Source of the DNA: JAEMQF01 sp963791595 | GTDB lineage: Bacteria > Pseudomonadota > Gammaproteobacteria > Burkholderiales > Burkholderiaceae_C | Reading direction: 5' to 3' | NCBI GenBank assembly: GCA_963791595.1 | Contig: CAWBTF010000036.1 | Coordinates: 124,001 to 188,000 of the forward strand | DNA: 64,000 nt | Part shown: positions 1 to 8,872 of the stretch, piece after piece | Layout of the letters: each line of letters opens with the position of its first letter | Numbering within the stretch: position 1 is the first letter of the stretch | Made by a program: the position numbers and the translations under genes | The notes under the pieces: generated by a model | Databases searched by the model: none | What the model was told of the DNA's origin: nothing | The model's input: only the letters and a program-made list of their open reading frames with translations

Positions 1-81
1 ACGACCGAGGTCACGATGGAGCGTGAAGGCTTCACGAAGCCGGTGTGCGTGGCTGAATCGGTGGCGCGCCGCTACGTCTGA
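1..81 (+). CDS. 3' end of a CDS, possibly a MaoC-type acyl dehydratase
   Basis: An open frame runs from the left edge to a TGA at 79-81 and gives 26 residues ending in ESVARRYV. The ending with KPVCVAES resembles C-termini of MaoC-type acyl dehydratases in Burkholderiales, but this is only an impression from a short fragment. The gap to the next start is 44 bp, so co-transcription with the response regulator is possible. The start and any catalytic residues lie outside the window. Confidence 0.4.
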   Translation, partial: TTEVTMEREGFTKPVCVAESVARRYV

Positions 82-125
82 CACGCACGGTCGCCTTAAC
101 ATTCGCGCTTGCCCGGAGCCCGACG

Positions 126-911
126 ATGAAGGTGTTGCTGATCGACGACCACCCGCTGATCTTGTCCGCGCTGCAAAGCGTGATCAAGGAGTTGGGCGAC
201 GACGTCACCGTCGTCGGCGCGGCCACGGCGCGAATCGGCCGCGAAAAGCTGAAAACCGAAACCGGCTTCGACCTGATCCTGCTCGACCTGAACCTGGGCG
301 ACACCGACGGCATCGACGTGCTCGTCGAGTTTCGTGCCACTTACCCTGAATTGCCGGTGGTCGTGGTCTCGGCGTCAGACCGCTACAGCGACGTGATCCG
401 CGCCATCGACGCCGGCGCGATGGGCTTCGTTCCCAAACGCTCCAACACCGCCGAGCTGCACGAGGCGCTGCGCCTGGTGATGTCGGGCGGCATCTTCATT
501 CCCACCGGCGCACGCGCGCTGATGACGAACCTGCCATCGGCGGCGGGTGCGAGCAACCTGCCGCACGTGACCACTTTCGCCGAAACGACGCCGATGATTC
601 ACCAGATCGGCCGCCCGAGTTCGCAGGACACCGGTTTCAGTTCGGGTCTGCCCGAGCTGCCGCCCGCGCCGCCGCCGCTGGAGACGCTCGGCCTGACGCC
701 GCGCCAGAACGAGGTGCTGGCGCTGTTGCTGCAAGGCAAACCGAACAAGCTGATCGCTCGTGAATTGAACGTGTCGGTGGACACGGTGAAAGACCATGTC
801 GCCGCGGTGCTGCGGGCGCTCAACGTCAGCACGCGCACGCAGGCGGTGCTCGCGGTGGGCGAGATGAGCCAGCACGGCAGCCTGTCGGAGTGGCGCGCGA
901 CCAAGCGCTGA
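126..911 (+). CDS. LuxR/NarL-family response regulator
   Basis: A 261-residue cytoplasmic DNA-binding response regulator. The receiver domain occupies about residues 1-120: acidic pocket IDDH near residue 7, phosphoacceptor Asp in LLDLNLG near residue 57, and the conserved Lys in FVPKRS. A linker rich in Pro leads to a LuxR-type helix-turn-helix at about residues 190-250 (LTPRQNEVLALLLQGKPNK, then VKDHVAAVLRALNV). The family controls transcription after phosphorylation by a partner kinase. The partner is almost certainly the hybrid kinase encoded next, whose GTG start overlaps the end of this gene. The regulated genes cannot be told from the sequence. Confidence 0.93.
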   Translation: MKVLLIDDHPLILSALQSVIKELGDDVTVVGAATARIGREKLKTETGFDLILLDLNLGDTDGIDVLVEFRATYPELPVVVVSASDRYSDVIRAIDAGAMGFVPKRSNTAELHEALRLVMSGGIFIPTGARALMTNLPSAAGASNLPHVTTFAETTPMIHQIGRPSSQDTGFSSGLPELPPAPPPLETLGLTPRQNEVLALLLQGKPNKLIARELNVSVDTVKDHVAAVLRALNVSTRTQAVLAVGEMSQHGSLSEWRATKR

Positions 912-2770
912 TCGGGCGCATCACGCGTGCCCCTGCGGTGAACGCCGCGCCCGCCTCCGATCTCGAACTCTCGGCGTTGCCCGACGAGGTTCAGGCCGCG
1001 TACGACTACCTGCCCACCACGCTCGCCGGCAACGCCGCAGGTGTGGTGGTGATCCTGCTGCTGTTCTGGGGTTCGGATCAGCAGGGCGCGCTGTGGATAT
1101 GGCTTGCGTGCAGTGCGGCGATCTGGTGCGCGCGCCTGGGCCTGGGCCGGCGCTTTCGGCGCGCGCTGCCGAGCACGCTCGCCGACTGGTCGAGATGGCA
1201 GCGCCGCGCTCAATGGGGAACGCTGGCCTCGGGCGCGAACTGGGGCCTCGCCGGAAGCCTGTTTCAGCCCGGCTCGCAGGGTATCCAGGAGACGGGCGTT
1301 GTGCTCATCGTCTACACCTTCTGCGTGGCGGCGATGCCGATCCTCGCAACGCAGCCGCGCATCTACTTCGCCTACCTTGGCCTGGCCGCGGTACCGCTGG
1401 TCGATTCGCGTCGCCGCCTTCGGCGACGCCTACCACCTGCAACTCGCCGCGCTGCTGGCGCTGATCGTCGGCCTGACGGCGGCGCTGGGCGGCACCTATC
1501 GGCAGGCGATGGCGCGCGTGATCGTGTTGAAGCTGCGCCTGAGCGAGGCGCTGGTGCAACTGCGCCACGAAAAGAAGGTCGCCGAGGACGCGCGGCGCGA
1601 CGCTGAAATCGCGAACCGCGCGAAGACGCAGTTCTTCGCCGCGGCGAGCCACGACCTGCGCCAGCCGCTGCATGCGATGGGTCTGTTCGCACAAGCCTTG
1701 CGCGAACGCACGCGCGACCATGAAGTGGCGCCGCTGGTGAACAGCATCAACGAGTCGGTCGACGCGCTGGAGGGCCTGTTTTCAGAGCTGCTCGACGTGA
1801 CACGCATCGACAGCGGCACGATCGAAGTGCACCCGCGCCACTTCTCCCTGGGCGACCTGCTGCGCAGCGTGCGTCTGCACTTCGAGCCCGATGCGTTCGA
1901 GAAAGGCCTCGCGCTGCGCATGCGCGGCGCGCGGCACAACGCGTTCGCCGACCCGCTGCTGGTGGAGCGAATCTTGCGCAATCTGGTCGCCAATGCGATC
2001 CGCTACACCGAAGACGGCACGGTGCTGGTCGGCTGCCGCAGGCGCGGCAGCAAACTGCTGCTGCAGGTCTGGGACACGGGCGTGGGCATCGCGCCCGAGC
2101 AGCAGAGCCGCGTGTTCGAAGAGTTCTACCAGGTGCGCGGCGCAAGCGTTGCAGCGCCCGGCCAGCGCAAGGGGCTGGGCCTGGGCCTGGCGATCGTGAA
2201 ACGCCTGGCCGACCTGATGCACGCACCGCTGACGCTGCGGTCCTGGCCGGGGCGCGGCACGGTGTTCACGCTGGAATTGCCGGTGGGCGAAGCAGCGCCG
2301 GTGGCTGCGGCGCCGCGCGCGGGCGCGATGGCGCAAGCCTTGACGCTCGAAGGCCGGCGCATCGTCGTCGTGGAAGACGATTCCGCCGTGCTCGCCGGGC
2401 TCGAAGCGCTGCTCGTCGGCTGGGGTGCGAGTTTGCAGACTTTCAGCAGCGTGGCCGCCTGCGTCGCATGGACGGCGGAGTGCGCCGCCGCCGAGCCCTC
2501 GCCGGATCTGGCTGATCGTCGACTACCGCCTCGAAGACGGGCACGACGGCATCGAGGCCCTGCACGCGCTGCGCGGCCGCTTCGGCGCGCAGCTACCGGC
2601 GATCATGATCAGCGGCAGCACGATGAGCCGCGTCGAGGCCCAGGCGCAGGAGCACAACTTTCACCTGCTGGTCAAACCGGTGCTGCCCAACAAGCTGCGC
2701 GCGATGATCGCCTTCAAGCTCCAGGGGGCGGCGGCGGAGCAGGCCCGAAACGGCGGGCGGTCAGAAATAG
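890..2770 (+). CDS. Hybrid membrane histidine kinase with receiver domain (frameshifted)
   Basis: Reconstructed from three frames, about 626 residues. The N-terminal third has about six hydrophobic segments (for example VVVILLLFW and LALIVGLTAALGG). The dimerisation box FFAAASHDLRQPLHAMG carries the phospho-His. The ATPase part shows the N box (NLVANAIRY), DTGVGIAPE and GLGLGLAIV. A C-terminal receiver has VVEDDSA, the Asp in LIVDYRL and the Lys in LLVKPV. It should sense a signal in the membrane and phosphorylate the upstream regulator. Frame breaks lie near 1405 and 2507. A third near the G run at 2725 is likely, because otherwise the frame runs on to 3072 over the opposite gene; with it the gene stops at 2770. 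The GTG at 890 is assumed; an in-frame GTG near 938 is possible. Confidence 0.85.
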
Positions 2771-3333
2771 AGATTGCAGAGCAGGCCGAAGTGGTTGCCG
2801 CTCGCGGTCTCGTTGGTCTGCGTGACCTTGTAGCGCGCGTTGACACCGCGCAGCTTCACGCCAAGCCACGGCGTGAAACGGTATTCGCCCTCGAGCACGA
2901 AGCCGACGGTCGAGTCGAACTTGACGTCGACGTTGCTCGCCACGCCCGAGCCCTTGAGCCTGGGGTTGTTGACGAACTGCGCGCCCGCGCCGAAGCGCAA
3001 CTGCTCGCTGACCGGCACGTAGGCGAGCAAGTCGATCGGGTAGCGGCCGAAGCGCACGTCGCCATTGGTTGAGTTCGTGGAGTCGACGTGGTAGCCGAAG
3101 GTGGCTTGCAGCGAGACGAGCGTGCCGATGCGCGATTCGCCGCCGAGGTAGAGCATCACGCCCGATCCGGCACGGATGTCTTGCGTTCGGCCGTCGTTGT
3201 ACTGGACCGTCGCCAGCCTGGAGCCGCCGCCCGTGATGCCGATGCCGGCGATGAACGTGACCGGCCGACCGCCGTCTTGCGCGTACGCAGCCCCGGCCAG
3301 GGTCAAGACGGCGAGTGCGAGCAGTGTTTTCAT
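2761..3333 (-). CDS. Small outer-membrane beta-barrel protein
   Basis: A 190-residue exported protein with a clear signal peptide (MKTLLALAVLTLAGAAYA, cleavage after AYA). The rest alternates polar and aromatic residues in strand-like blocks and ends in NLYF, a terminal Phe typical of proteins inserted by the Bam machinery. It looks like an OmpW/opacity-type small barrel, but no family motif fixes a function. The start at 3333 is preferred to an upstream one because it follows AAAGGGA at good spacing and begins the signal peptide. It lies 13 bp downstream of scpA. Its 3' end overlaps that of the convergent histidine kinase by about 10 bp. Confidence 0.78.
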   Translation of the reverse strand: MKTLLALAVLTLAGAAYAQDGGRPVTFIAGIGITGGGSRLATVQYNDGRTQDIRAGSGVMLYLGGESRIGTLVSLQATFGYHVDSTNSTNGDVRFGRYPIDLLAYVPVSEQLRFGAGAQFVNNPRLKGSGVASNVDVKFDSTVGFVLEGEYRFTPWLGVKLRGVNARYKVTQTNETASGNHFGLLCNLYF

Positions 3334-3346
3334 CGTGTCCCTTTCT

Positions 3347-4235
3347 TCAGTTGGCCGAATAAGCCAGCCGCACATAGATCGGCGCAAACGCCTCGGCCTG
3401 CGTCACTTCGAGCAGCCGCTCGCGCGCGAGCTCGAGCAGCGCGATGAAGGTCACAACCATCACTTGCGGCCCGCGCGAGGCATCGAACAGGTCTTCGAAC
3501 AGCGCGAAGCGGCGTCCCTGCAACGTGCGCAGCACGATGCTCATGTGCTCGCGCACGCTCAACTGCTCGCGCGTGATCGTGTGGTGTTCGACGAGTTTGG
3601 CGCGGCGCAGGATGTCGGCCCACGCCGCGCTGCAGGTCGTCCGCGTGGACTTCCGGCAGGCGCGGCGCCAGCGCCTGCTCGATCGCGACCTGCGCGCGCA
3701 GGAAGTCGCGCCCGAGCAGCGGCAGCGCGTCGAGTTGCGCCGCCGCGAGCTTCATCTGCTCGTATTCGATGAGCCGGCGCACGAGTTCGGCGCGCGGGTC
3801 TTCGGCCTCAACGCCCTCGCGCGTTTTCTTCGGCGGCAGCAGCATGCGCGACTTGATCTCGATCAACATCGCCGCCATCAGCAGGTATTCGCTGGCGAGC
3901 TCCAGATTGCGCTTGCGGATCTGTTCGACGTAAGCGAGGTACTGGCGCGTCACGTCGGCCAGCGGGATGTCGAGAATGTTGAAGTTCTGGCGCCGGATCA
4001 GATACAGCAGCAGATCGAGCGGCCCTTCGAACGCCTCGAGAAAGACTTCCAGCGCATCGGGCGGGATGTACAGATCGGTGGGCAGTGTGAACAGCGGCTC
4101 GCCGTACAGGCGCGCGACGGCGACGCCGTCCACCACTTGCGGCAGCACCGTCTCGGAGTAAGCGGGCTCGGGCAGCGCGCTGAGGTCGGGCGCGGAAGGG
4201 TGGGGCGCGGTGCGGACCCCGACAACGTCGCTCAC
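3347..4235 (-). CDS. scpA: Segregation and condensation protein A (frameshifted)
   Basis: ScpA is the kleisin subunit of the Smc-ScpA-ScpB condensin that organises and separates the chromosome. The N-terminal signature FEGPLDLLLYLIRRQN and the following DIPLADVTRQYL are diagnostic. The C-terminal winged-helix part (REHMSIVLRTLQGRRFALFEDLF) is read in another frame, so one base is lost or gained near 3630. The restored protein is about 296 residues with an N-terminal extension of about 60 residues, common in beta-proteobacteria. DUF3460 lies 18 bp upstream, the usual Burkholderiales arrangement. Because scpA is normally kept intact, the break is probably a sequencing error. Confidence 0.93.
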
Positions 4236-4253
4236 AGAGGGTTCCCCGGCGGC

Positions 4254-4451
4254 CTATTTCGTCTGGTAGACGTAAGGCTGTTGCGGCACCCGGTCTTCGG
4301 CGTACTCGGCTTGCGCGTCGCGGTCGACGCGTCGGTCCCACAGCAACGCGCGGCCCTTACGCTGCTCGTCCTCGAGCGTCGGCTTGCGCGCTTTCAGGTG
4401 CTCGAGGAACGCCGTGGTGTCGGACTTGTAGTGCTTCCAGAACAGGGGCAT
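4254..4451 (-). CDS. DUF3460 family protein
   Basis: A 65-residue soluble protein. The core pattern FLEHLKARKPTLEDEQRKGR followed by ALLWDR matches DUF3460, a short family found mostly in Burkholderiales next to scpA and panC. No function is established for the family. It probably heads the scpA transcript: both genes lie on the minus strand with 18 bp between them. The upstream 200 bp up to the divergent gene at 4660 should hold its promoter. Confidence 0.88.
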   Translation of the reverse strand: MPLFWKHYKSDTTAFLEHLKARKPTLEDEQRKGRALLWDRRVDRDAQAEYAEDRVPQQPYVYQTK

Positions 4452-4583
4452 GGTGGGGGGCGCGAAGAGGCGGGTGCGTGTGGCGTGGTGGGGATTCTAG
4501 AAGGTAGCAGCTTGCTGGCTGGCCGGGCCAACCCACCCCGGTGGAGCCCAACCGCGGCTTCGCGCACCGGTCAGGGCGAGCAA

Positions 4584-4612
4584 TGTCCGCTTTTGGCGTC
4601 GGAATCCGTACT
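4584..4612 (+). promoter_or_regulatory. Candidate ECF promoter, copy 1 (TGTCCG-N17-CGTACT)
   Basis: Bases 4583-4622 match 6133-6172 at 32 of 40 positions by eye. Within the match, TGTCCG (4584-4589) and CGTACT (4607-4612) are identical, separated by 17 bp in both copies, which fits -35 and -10 elements of an ECF promoter. Copy 1 lies 48 bp before the start of the secreted protein at 4660. The assignment to the sigma factor at 5471 is inferred from position only. Confidence 0.5.
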
Positions 4613-4659
4613 CCCCTGCAGGCTGTCCTGTCGGATGGCCGGTGCACGAGGAGCTGAAC

Positions 4660-5470
4660 ATGCCGACCTTCCCGACAGGCGTCGTGACCGCAGGTCTGCT
4701 TTACGGCCTGGCCAACCTTGCTTGCGCCAACTGCGACGGATTGATCGACGCGCTCGAAAAAGCCGATCGAACGCAGCGCTTCGCCCAACACGACGTCATC
4801 GGCCGTGACGCGCCGATGACGGCAAGGCCGATGCTCGCGCGCATCGGCACCGAGACCTTTGTGATGGGCATGCCCGCCGATTCGACGGGCAACCCACTGC
4901 TCACCGCGCTTCGTGCCAGGGAACCGCAACGGACGGCGAAATGCGATGCGCCGGTGCCCGAGACGGTGCGCGGAGTCAGTGCGAACCGCATCGCTTTGAT
5001 CAATCCACTGGCGCCCCGGACGATGAGCCGCGTGACGGTCTGGGTTTCTGTCGACACCGGTCTGCCCGTCTATCACGAGATCCCGGGGCTGCGGACCGGC
5101 GGCTTTGCCTGGGTGTATGGAGACGCTGTGTCGCACCCGAAGCTGAGCGTGCAAACCGCGAGCGTTCCCGTCCGCGCGGCGCGCGACACTCGTCTCGCGC
5201 CCTTGAGTCAACGCAGCCGGTCAACGGGTTCACCCAGCATTGCCGACGTTCTGGGATCGGCACTGCGCGACGCCGTAGTTCGCCGCATTTCGCTGCCGAG
5301 CGCGCAGGCGCTGCCCGCATTGACCGCAGTGCGCACCCAATACGCTTGCGCCGGCGAAAACCAATATTGGGGGGTGAGGCTCGGCGCCGCTCGAATCGGC
5401 CCACGCTCGCAGGCCTTTGTCTTTACCATTGCGGCAAGTGGTCCGCGCACGCCGCGCGAACTGCCGCAGC
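4660..5470 (+). CDS. Unknown secreted protein (3' end uncertain)
   Basis: ATG at 4660 follows GAGGAG at 4648-4653 with ideal spacing, so it is preferred to the GTG at 4642. The product begins with a short hydrophobic export-like segment (TGVVTAGLLYGLANLACA) and contains CDGLIDALEKADRTQRFAQH and WVSVDTGLPVYHEIPGL then FAWVYGD. I do not recognise the family with certainty; the second motif recalls substrate-like parts of LolA-type carriers. The frame stays open past the start of the next gene (to 6123), which is not credible, so a frame break is likely. The true stop may be near 5150 or anywhere up to 5470, and the stretch 5150-5470 may be partly the promoter region of the sigma gene. A candidate ECF promoter precedes it. 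Confidence 0.5.
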
Positions 5471-6043
5471 ATGAACCTGCAAGATGTACCTCTGACGAAC
5501 CTGCTCGCGCTCGCCGCCCAAGGCGAGCGCGCGGCGCTCGACCGGGTGTTCGAGGTGCTGTACCCCGACCTGCGCCGCATCGCCCATGCCCGGCTGCGCG
5601 AACAGGGCGGTGTCGCGCACCTGAACACCACGGCGCTCGTGCACGAGAGTTTTCTGCGCCTGATCGAGGTGTCCGAACTCGCGCTCGCCGACCGCCGCCA
5701 CTTCTTCACTTACGCGGCGAAGACGATGCGCCACATCATCATCGACTTCGCGCGCGAACACCTGTCGCAGCGGCGCGGCGGTGGCGTCGTGCCGCTCGAG
5801 CTGGACACGAATCTCGCCAACGCGATCGGCGTGGCGCAAGGCGACACGACGCTGGTCGCGATCCACGACGCGCTGCTGGAGCTCGAGGCCGTCGACCCCG
5901 GCCTGTCGCAGATCGTCGAGATGCGTTTCTTCGCCGGTTACAGCGAAGCCGAGATCGCCGAGCTGCTCGAGATCACCGACCGCACCGTGCGCCGCAAGTG
6001 GGAGAAGGCGCGCATGTTCTTGCTGGCGTCGCTGAAGCAGTAG
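5471..6043 (+). CDS. ECF-type RNA polymerase sigma factor (TIGR02999-like)
   Basis: 190 residues. Region 2 includes FEVLYPDLRRIAHARLREQG and RHFFTYAAKTMRHIIIDFAR; region 4 is a helix-turn-helix with VEMRFFAGYSEAEIAELLEIT. The long region 2 and the HIIIDFAR segment are typical of the ECF group often linked to Ser/Thr kinases rather than to zinc-finger anti-sigma factors; no anti-sigma gene is adjacent. It directs polymerase to a small set of promoters. Flanking genes on both sides carry the same promoter-like element, so they are the natural target candidates. ATG 5471 is chosen from the family N-terminus (MNLQDVPLTNLL); the ribosome site is weak. Confidence 0.9.
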   Translation: MNLQDVPLTNLLALAAQGERAALDRVFEVLYPDLRRIAHARLREQGGVAHLNTTALVHESFLRLIEVSELALADRRHFFTYAAKTMRHIIIDFAREHLSQRRGGGVVPLELDTNLANAIGVAQGDTTLVAIHDALLELEAVDPGLSQIVEMRFFAGYSEAEIAELLEITDRTVRRKWEKARMFLLASLKQ

Positions 6044-6133
6044 GCCCCGCGCGGCCTCGACCATTCGGGGCGGGCCACCACGCCGCCGAGGGTCCCCTTG
6101 TAGAGCGACGTTCAGCTCGCTGACGAACCGCGA

Positions 6134-6162
6134 TGTCCGGATTTGACGCCGGATTGCGTACT
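6134..6162 (+). promoter_or_regulatory. Candidate ECF promoter, copy 2 (TGTCCG-N17-CGTACT)
   Basis: Second copy of the element described at 4584-4612, with identical TGTCCG (6134-6139) and CGTACT (6157-6162). It lies 86 bp before the start of the di-haem enzyme and 90 bp after the sigma gene stop. The shared CCCTGCAG just downstream (6164-6171) may be part of the initiation region. Confidence 0.5.
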
Positions 6163-6248
6163 TCCCTGCAGAGCGCCACCTTGCCACTTCGGCTTTGGGG
6201 CGTTCCCAACGCTTGCCGGTCTGACCCGGCGCACAGGAGAAGGCCACC

Positions 6249-8297
6249 ATGAAACTGAACCTGAAACACCGAAAGGTCTGGATGGCATTTGCCGTCCCCC
6301 TGCTTGGGTCTTGCGTGGCGGTGCTCGCCAGCCTTGATCGCTGTCGAACCGCTTGCCGCCGCATGAGCAAATGCGCGAGGGCGAATGCGAACGGGCGCGA
6401 CGTGCTGTTCCCGGACAACAACCCAGGTCCGGGATCGCTGAAACAGATTGCGGTTCCCGAGCCCACGAACCTCGGCGCCTACGTCCGCAACCGCCAAGTC
6501 GCCATCGCACTGGGGAAAGCCCTGTTCTGGGACATGCAGGTCGGCAGCGACGGCGCCACCGCCTGCGCGACGTGCCACTTCCGCGCCGGCGCCGACCCGC
6601 GTTCCGTGAACCAGTTGAACCCCGGTGGCCCGGACAACCCCAAGACGACGATCGATCTGGGCGGGCCGAACTACCACTTGCAGGCGGCGGACTTTCCGCT
6701 GCACAAGCTGGCGGACCCGACCGACCGGAACTCGACGGTGCAGCGCAGCATCGACGACGTCGTCTCCTCGCAGGGCGTGCACCTGCGGCAGTTCGTGCGG
6801 GCGCAACGCGGCGCGATCAAGGACGAGACCCGCATCGTGCCCGATCCGGTGTTCAACATCGACGGCATCAATACGCGCCGCGCCGAGCCGCGCAACACGC
6901 CGACGATGATCAACGCCGCGTTCACGCTGCACAATTTCTGGGACCGGCGCGCGAAGCACATCTTCAATGGCGTCAGCGTGCACGGCGCGGGCGATTCCGG
7001 CGCGCGCGTGCTGCGCGCGGACGGTCTGAACCGGATCGTCCCGAGCATGGTGCGCATCCACAACGCGAGTCTCGCGTCGCAGGCGGTCGGCCCGCCGCTG
7101 AGCGACCGCGAGATGGGGTCGCTCGGGCGCACGTTCAAGGACATCGGCAAGCGCCTGGCATCGGCCCGGCCGCTGCGCCAGCAGAAGGTGGCCGGCGACG
7201 ACAGCGTGCTCGGGCCCTACGCCGTTTTCGGCCTGCTCGACCGCGGGCTGGTGACGACGTATCAGCAGATGATCGAGACCGCGTTCCAGCCGACGTGGTG
7301 GCGCTCGAACCTGATCGTCAGGGTTGGCGCGAATGGCTCGCTCGGCTTCGTGCCGCGGCCGTTCCGCGCGCTGCACGACAACGAGTACACGATGCTCGAG
7401 CACAACTTCGCGCTGTTCTTCGGCCTCGCGGTGCAGCTCTATGAGATGACGCTGATCTCCAACGACGCGCCGATCGACCGCTTCTTCGAGGGCGATTCGA
7501 GCGCGATGACGGAACAAGAGCGCCGCGGCATGGCGATCTTCACGAGCGAGACCGCGAACACCGCGTGCTCCGCCTGCCACTCCGGCGCCGAGCTCACCGA
7601 CAACTCCAGGCGCATTCTCGACGGCGCTGTGGTGGATGGCGTCAAACAGCCGGCGGAGTGGTCCGAGCGCATGTTCAACGGCCAATGCGAAGTGGTGGCC
7701 TACGACCAGGGCATCTACAACATCGGCGTGCGGCCCACCGAAGAGGACCTCGGCGGAGGCAGCAACGATCCCTTCGGCAATCCGCTGTCGTTCATCAAAC
7801 TGCTGACGCTGCCGGCAAGCGCGATTCCGTCGCAGGAACTGCTGACCTACCCGATTCCCAACATCGCGAATCCGCCCTTCGCGATCGGCGAACGCACCGT
7901 GACCGACGGCACGTTCAAGGTACCCAGCCTGCGCAACCTCGAACTCACCGCGCCGTACTTCCACAACGGCGGGCAACGCACCATCCGCGAAGTGGTGGAG
8001 TTCTACAACCGCGGCGGCGATTTCCGCGAGCACAACGTGCTGAACATCGACTTCGAGATCGGCAAGCTGAACCTCACGGAACAGCAGATCGACGACCTCG
8101 TCGCGTTCCTCGGCCGCCCGCTGACAGACCCGCGCGTCGTGCGGCAGAGCGCTCCGTTCGACCACCCGCAGCTGTTCGTGCCGAACGGCCACGACATGCG
8201 TTTCGTCACCGGTGAGGGTGTCGCGCAAGACGTGCTTCTCGAAATACCGGCAGTCGGGCGCCGCGGAGGCCCGCTGCCCAAGGGCTTCCTGGAGTAG
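6249..8297 (+). CDS. Large MauG/CcpA-type di-haem cytochrome c peroxidase family protein
   Basis: 682 residues, about twice the length of a classical bacterial cytochrome c peroxidase. It has two haem-attachment motifs: CATCH at residues 106-110 and CSACH at 440-444. After the second comes FKVPSLRNLELTAPYFHNGG, the conserved C-terminal block of the MauG/CcpA family. An N-terminal hydrophobic segment (AFAVPLLGSCVAVLASL) implies export, as c-type haem is attached in the periplasm. The reaction could be peroxide reduction or oxidation of an organic or protein substrate. The roughly 330 residues between the haems contain a large insert not seen in short peroxidases. Residues 30-50 are unusually basic and may reflect compensating frame errors near 6335-6370. 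GGAG at 6236-6239 precedes the ATG. Confidence 0.83.
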   Translation: MKLNLKHRKVWMAFAVPLLGSCVAVLASLDRCRTACRRMSKCARANANGRDVLFPDNNPGPGSLKQIAVPEPTNLGAYVRNRQVAIALGKALFWDMQVGSDGATACATCHFRAGADPRSVNQLNPGGPDNPKTTIDLGGPNYHLQAADFPLHKLADPTDRNSTVQRSIDDVVSSQGVHLRQFVRAQRGAIKDETRIVPDPVFNIDGINTRRAEPRNTPTMINAAFTLHNFWDRRAKHIFNGVSVHGAGDSGARVLRADGLNRIVPSMVRIHNASLASQAVGPPLSDREMGSLGRTFKDIGKRLASARPLRQQKVAGDDSVLGPYAVFGLLDRGLVTTYQQMIETAFQPTWWRSNLIVRVGANGSLGFVPRPFRALHDNEYTMLEHNFALFFGLAVQLYEMTLISNDAPIDRFFEGDSSAMTEQERRGMAIFTSETANTACSACHSGAELTDNSRRILDGAVVDGVKQPAEWSERMFNGQCEVVAYDQGIYNIGVRPTEEDLGGGSNDPFGNPLSFIKLLTLPASAIPSQELLTYPIPNIANPPFAIGERTVTDGTFKVPSLRNLELTAPYFHNGGQRTIREVVEFYNRGGDFREHNVLNIDFEIGKLNLTEQQIDDLVAFLGRPLTDPRVVRQSAPFDHPQLFVPNGHDMRFVTGEGVAQDVLLEIPAVGRRGGPLPKGFLE

Positions 8298-8307
8298 CGC
8301 GCCTTTC

Positions 8308-8429
8308 GGGAGGGTGCCGCACCCTCCCTCTCCCTCTGGGAGAGGGCTGGGGTGAGGGCTGGCGGCTGGCCGCCGTGCACCGTGCGCAGACCCTCACCCG
8401 ACCCTCTCCCGCAGGCGGGAGAGGGGGCA
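8308..8429. repeat. Cluster of palindromic repeats between convergent genes
   Basis: Three hairpins follow one another: GGGAGGGT/ACCCTCCC (8308-8328), CCCTCTCCC/GGGAGAGGG (8326-8346) and CCCTCTCCCGC/GCGGGAGAGGG (8402-8425). The last, with its leader GACCCTCACC from 8389, recurs almost identically at 17544-17583, so it is a dispersed REP-like element. The outer parts (TGAGGG near 8353 and CCCTCA near 8391) could pair into a longer stem. Lying between the di-haem gene and the convergent cupredoxin gene, it probably ends transcription from both sides. Confidence 0.75.
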
Positions 8430-8459
8430 AAGAGTTCGTTGCAACGAGCCTCGCTGTTC

Positions 8460-8840
8460 TTACTGCCTCGGCCCGACGCGCAGCAGGCCCGACATCTTGT
8501 CGTGCCCTTCGCCGCAGAAGTTGTCGCACAAGACGGTGAAGACGCCCTCGGGCAAAGCGGGCAGGGTCAGCTCGACGATGCGGCCCGGCGGCACATCGGC
8601 GCGCGCGTTCAGCTCGGGAATGGCAAAGCCGTGCACGAAGTCGATCGAGGTGAGCACCAGGGTCAGCGTCTCGCCTGCGCGGGCGCGGATCTCGGTGGGT
8701 TCGAACACGAATTTGCTCAGCCGGACTGGCACGCGCCGCGCCGCGGTGCCAGCGGCGCGCGTGCCCGATGTGGTGGCCCACAGGCCGCCGGCCACGACGG
8801 CGCATGCGGTTTGAAGCAGGCGCCGACGCAGCGAGCTCAT
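8460..8840 (-). CDS. Exported cupredoxin with CuA-type copper site
   Basis: 126 residues: an export signal of about 30 residues with RRR and a hydrophobic stretch (possibly Tat), then a single cupredoxin domain. Copper ligands are visible as His70 (DFVHGFAI) and the block CDNFCGEGHDKM with Cys105, Cys109, His113 and Met116. That is the binuclear CuA pattern of cytochrome oxidase subunit II and N2O reductase, here without a membrane anchor or oxidase context. It may carry electrons or copper in the periplasm. It lies 32 bp downstream of the metallophosphoesterase on the same strand and probably shares its ECF-type promoter. GTG/ATG choice: ATG at 8840 begins the signal sequence. Confidence 0.83.
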   Translation of the reverse strand: MSSLRRRLLQTACAVVAGGLWATTSGTRAAGTAARRVPVRLSKFVFEPTEIRARAGETLTLVLTSIDFVHGFAIPELNARADVPPGRIVELTLPALPEGVFTVLCDNFCGEGHDKMSGLLRVGPRQ

Positions 8841-8872
8841 CGCAACGAATGCTTGTCCATGGGCCGCAAGAC

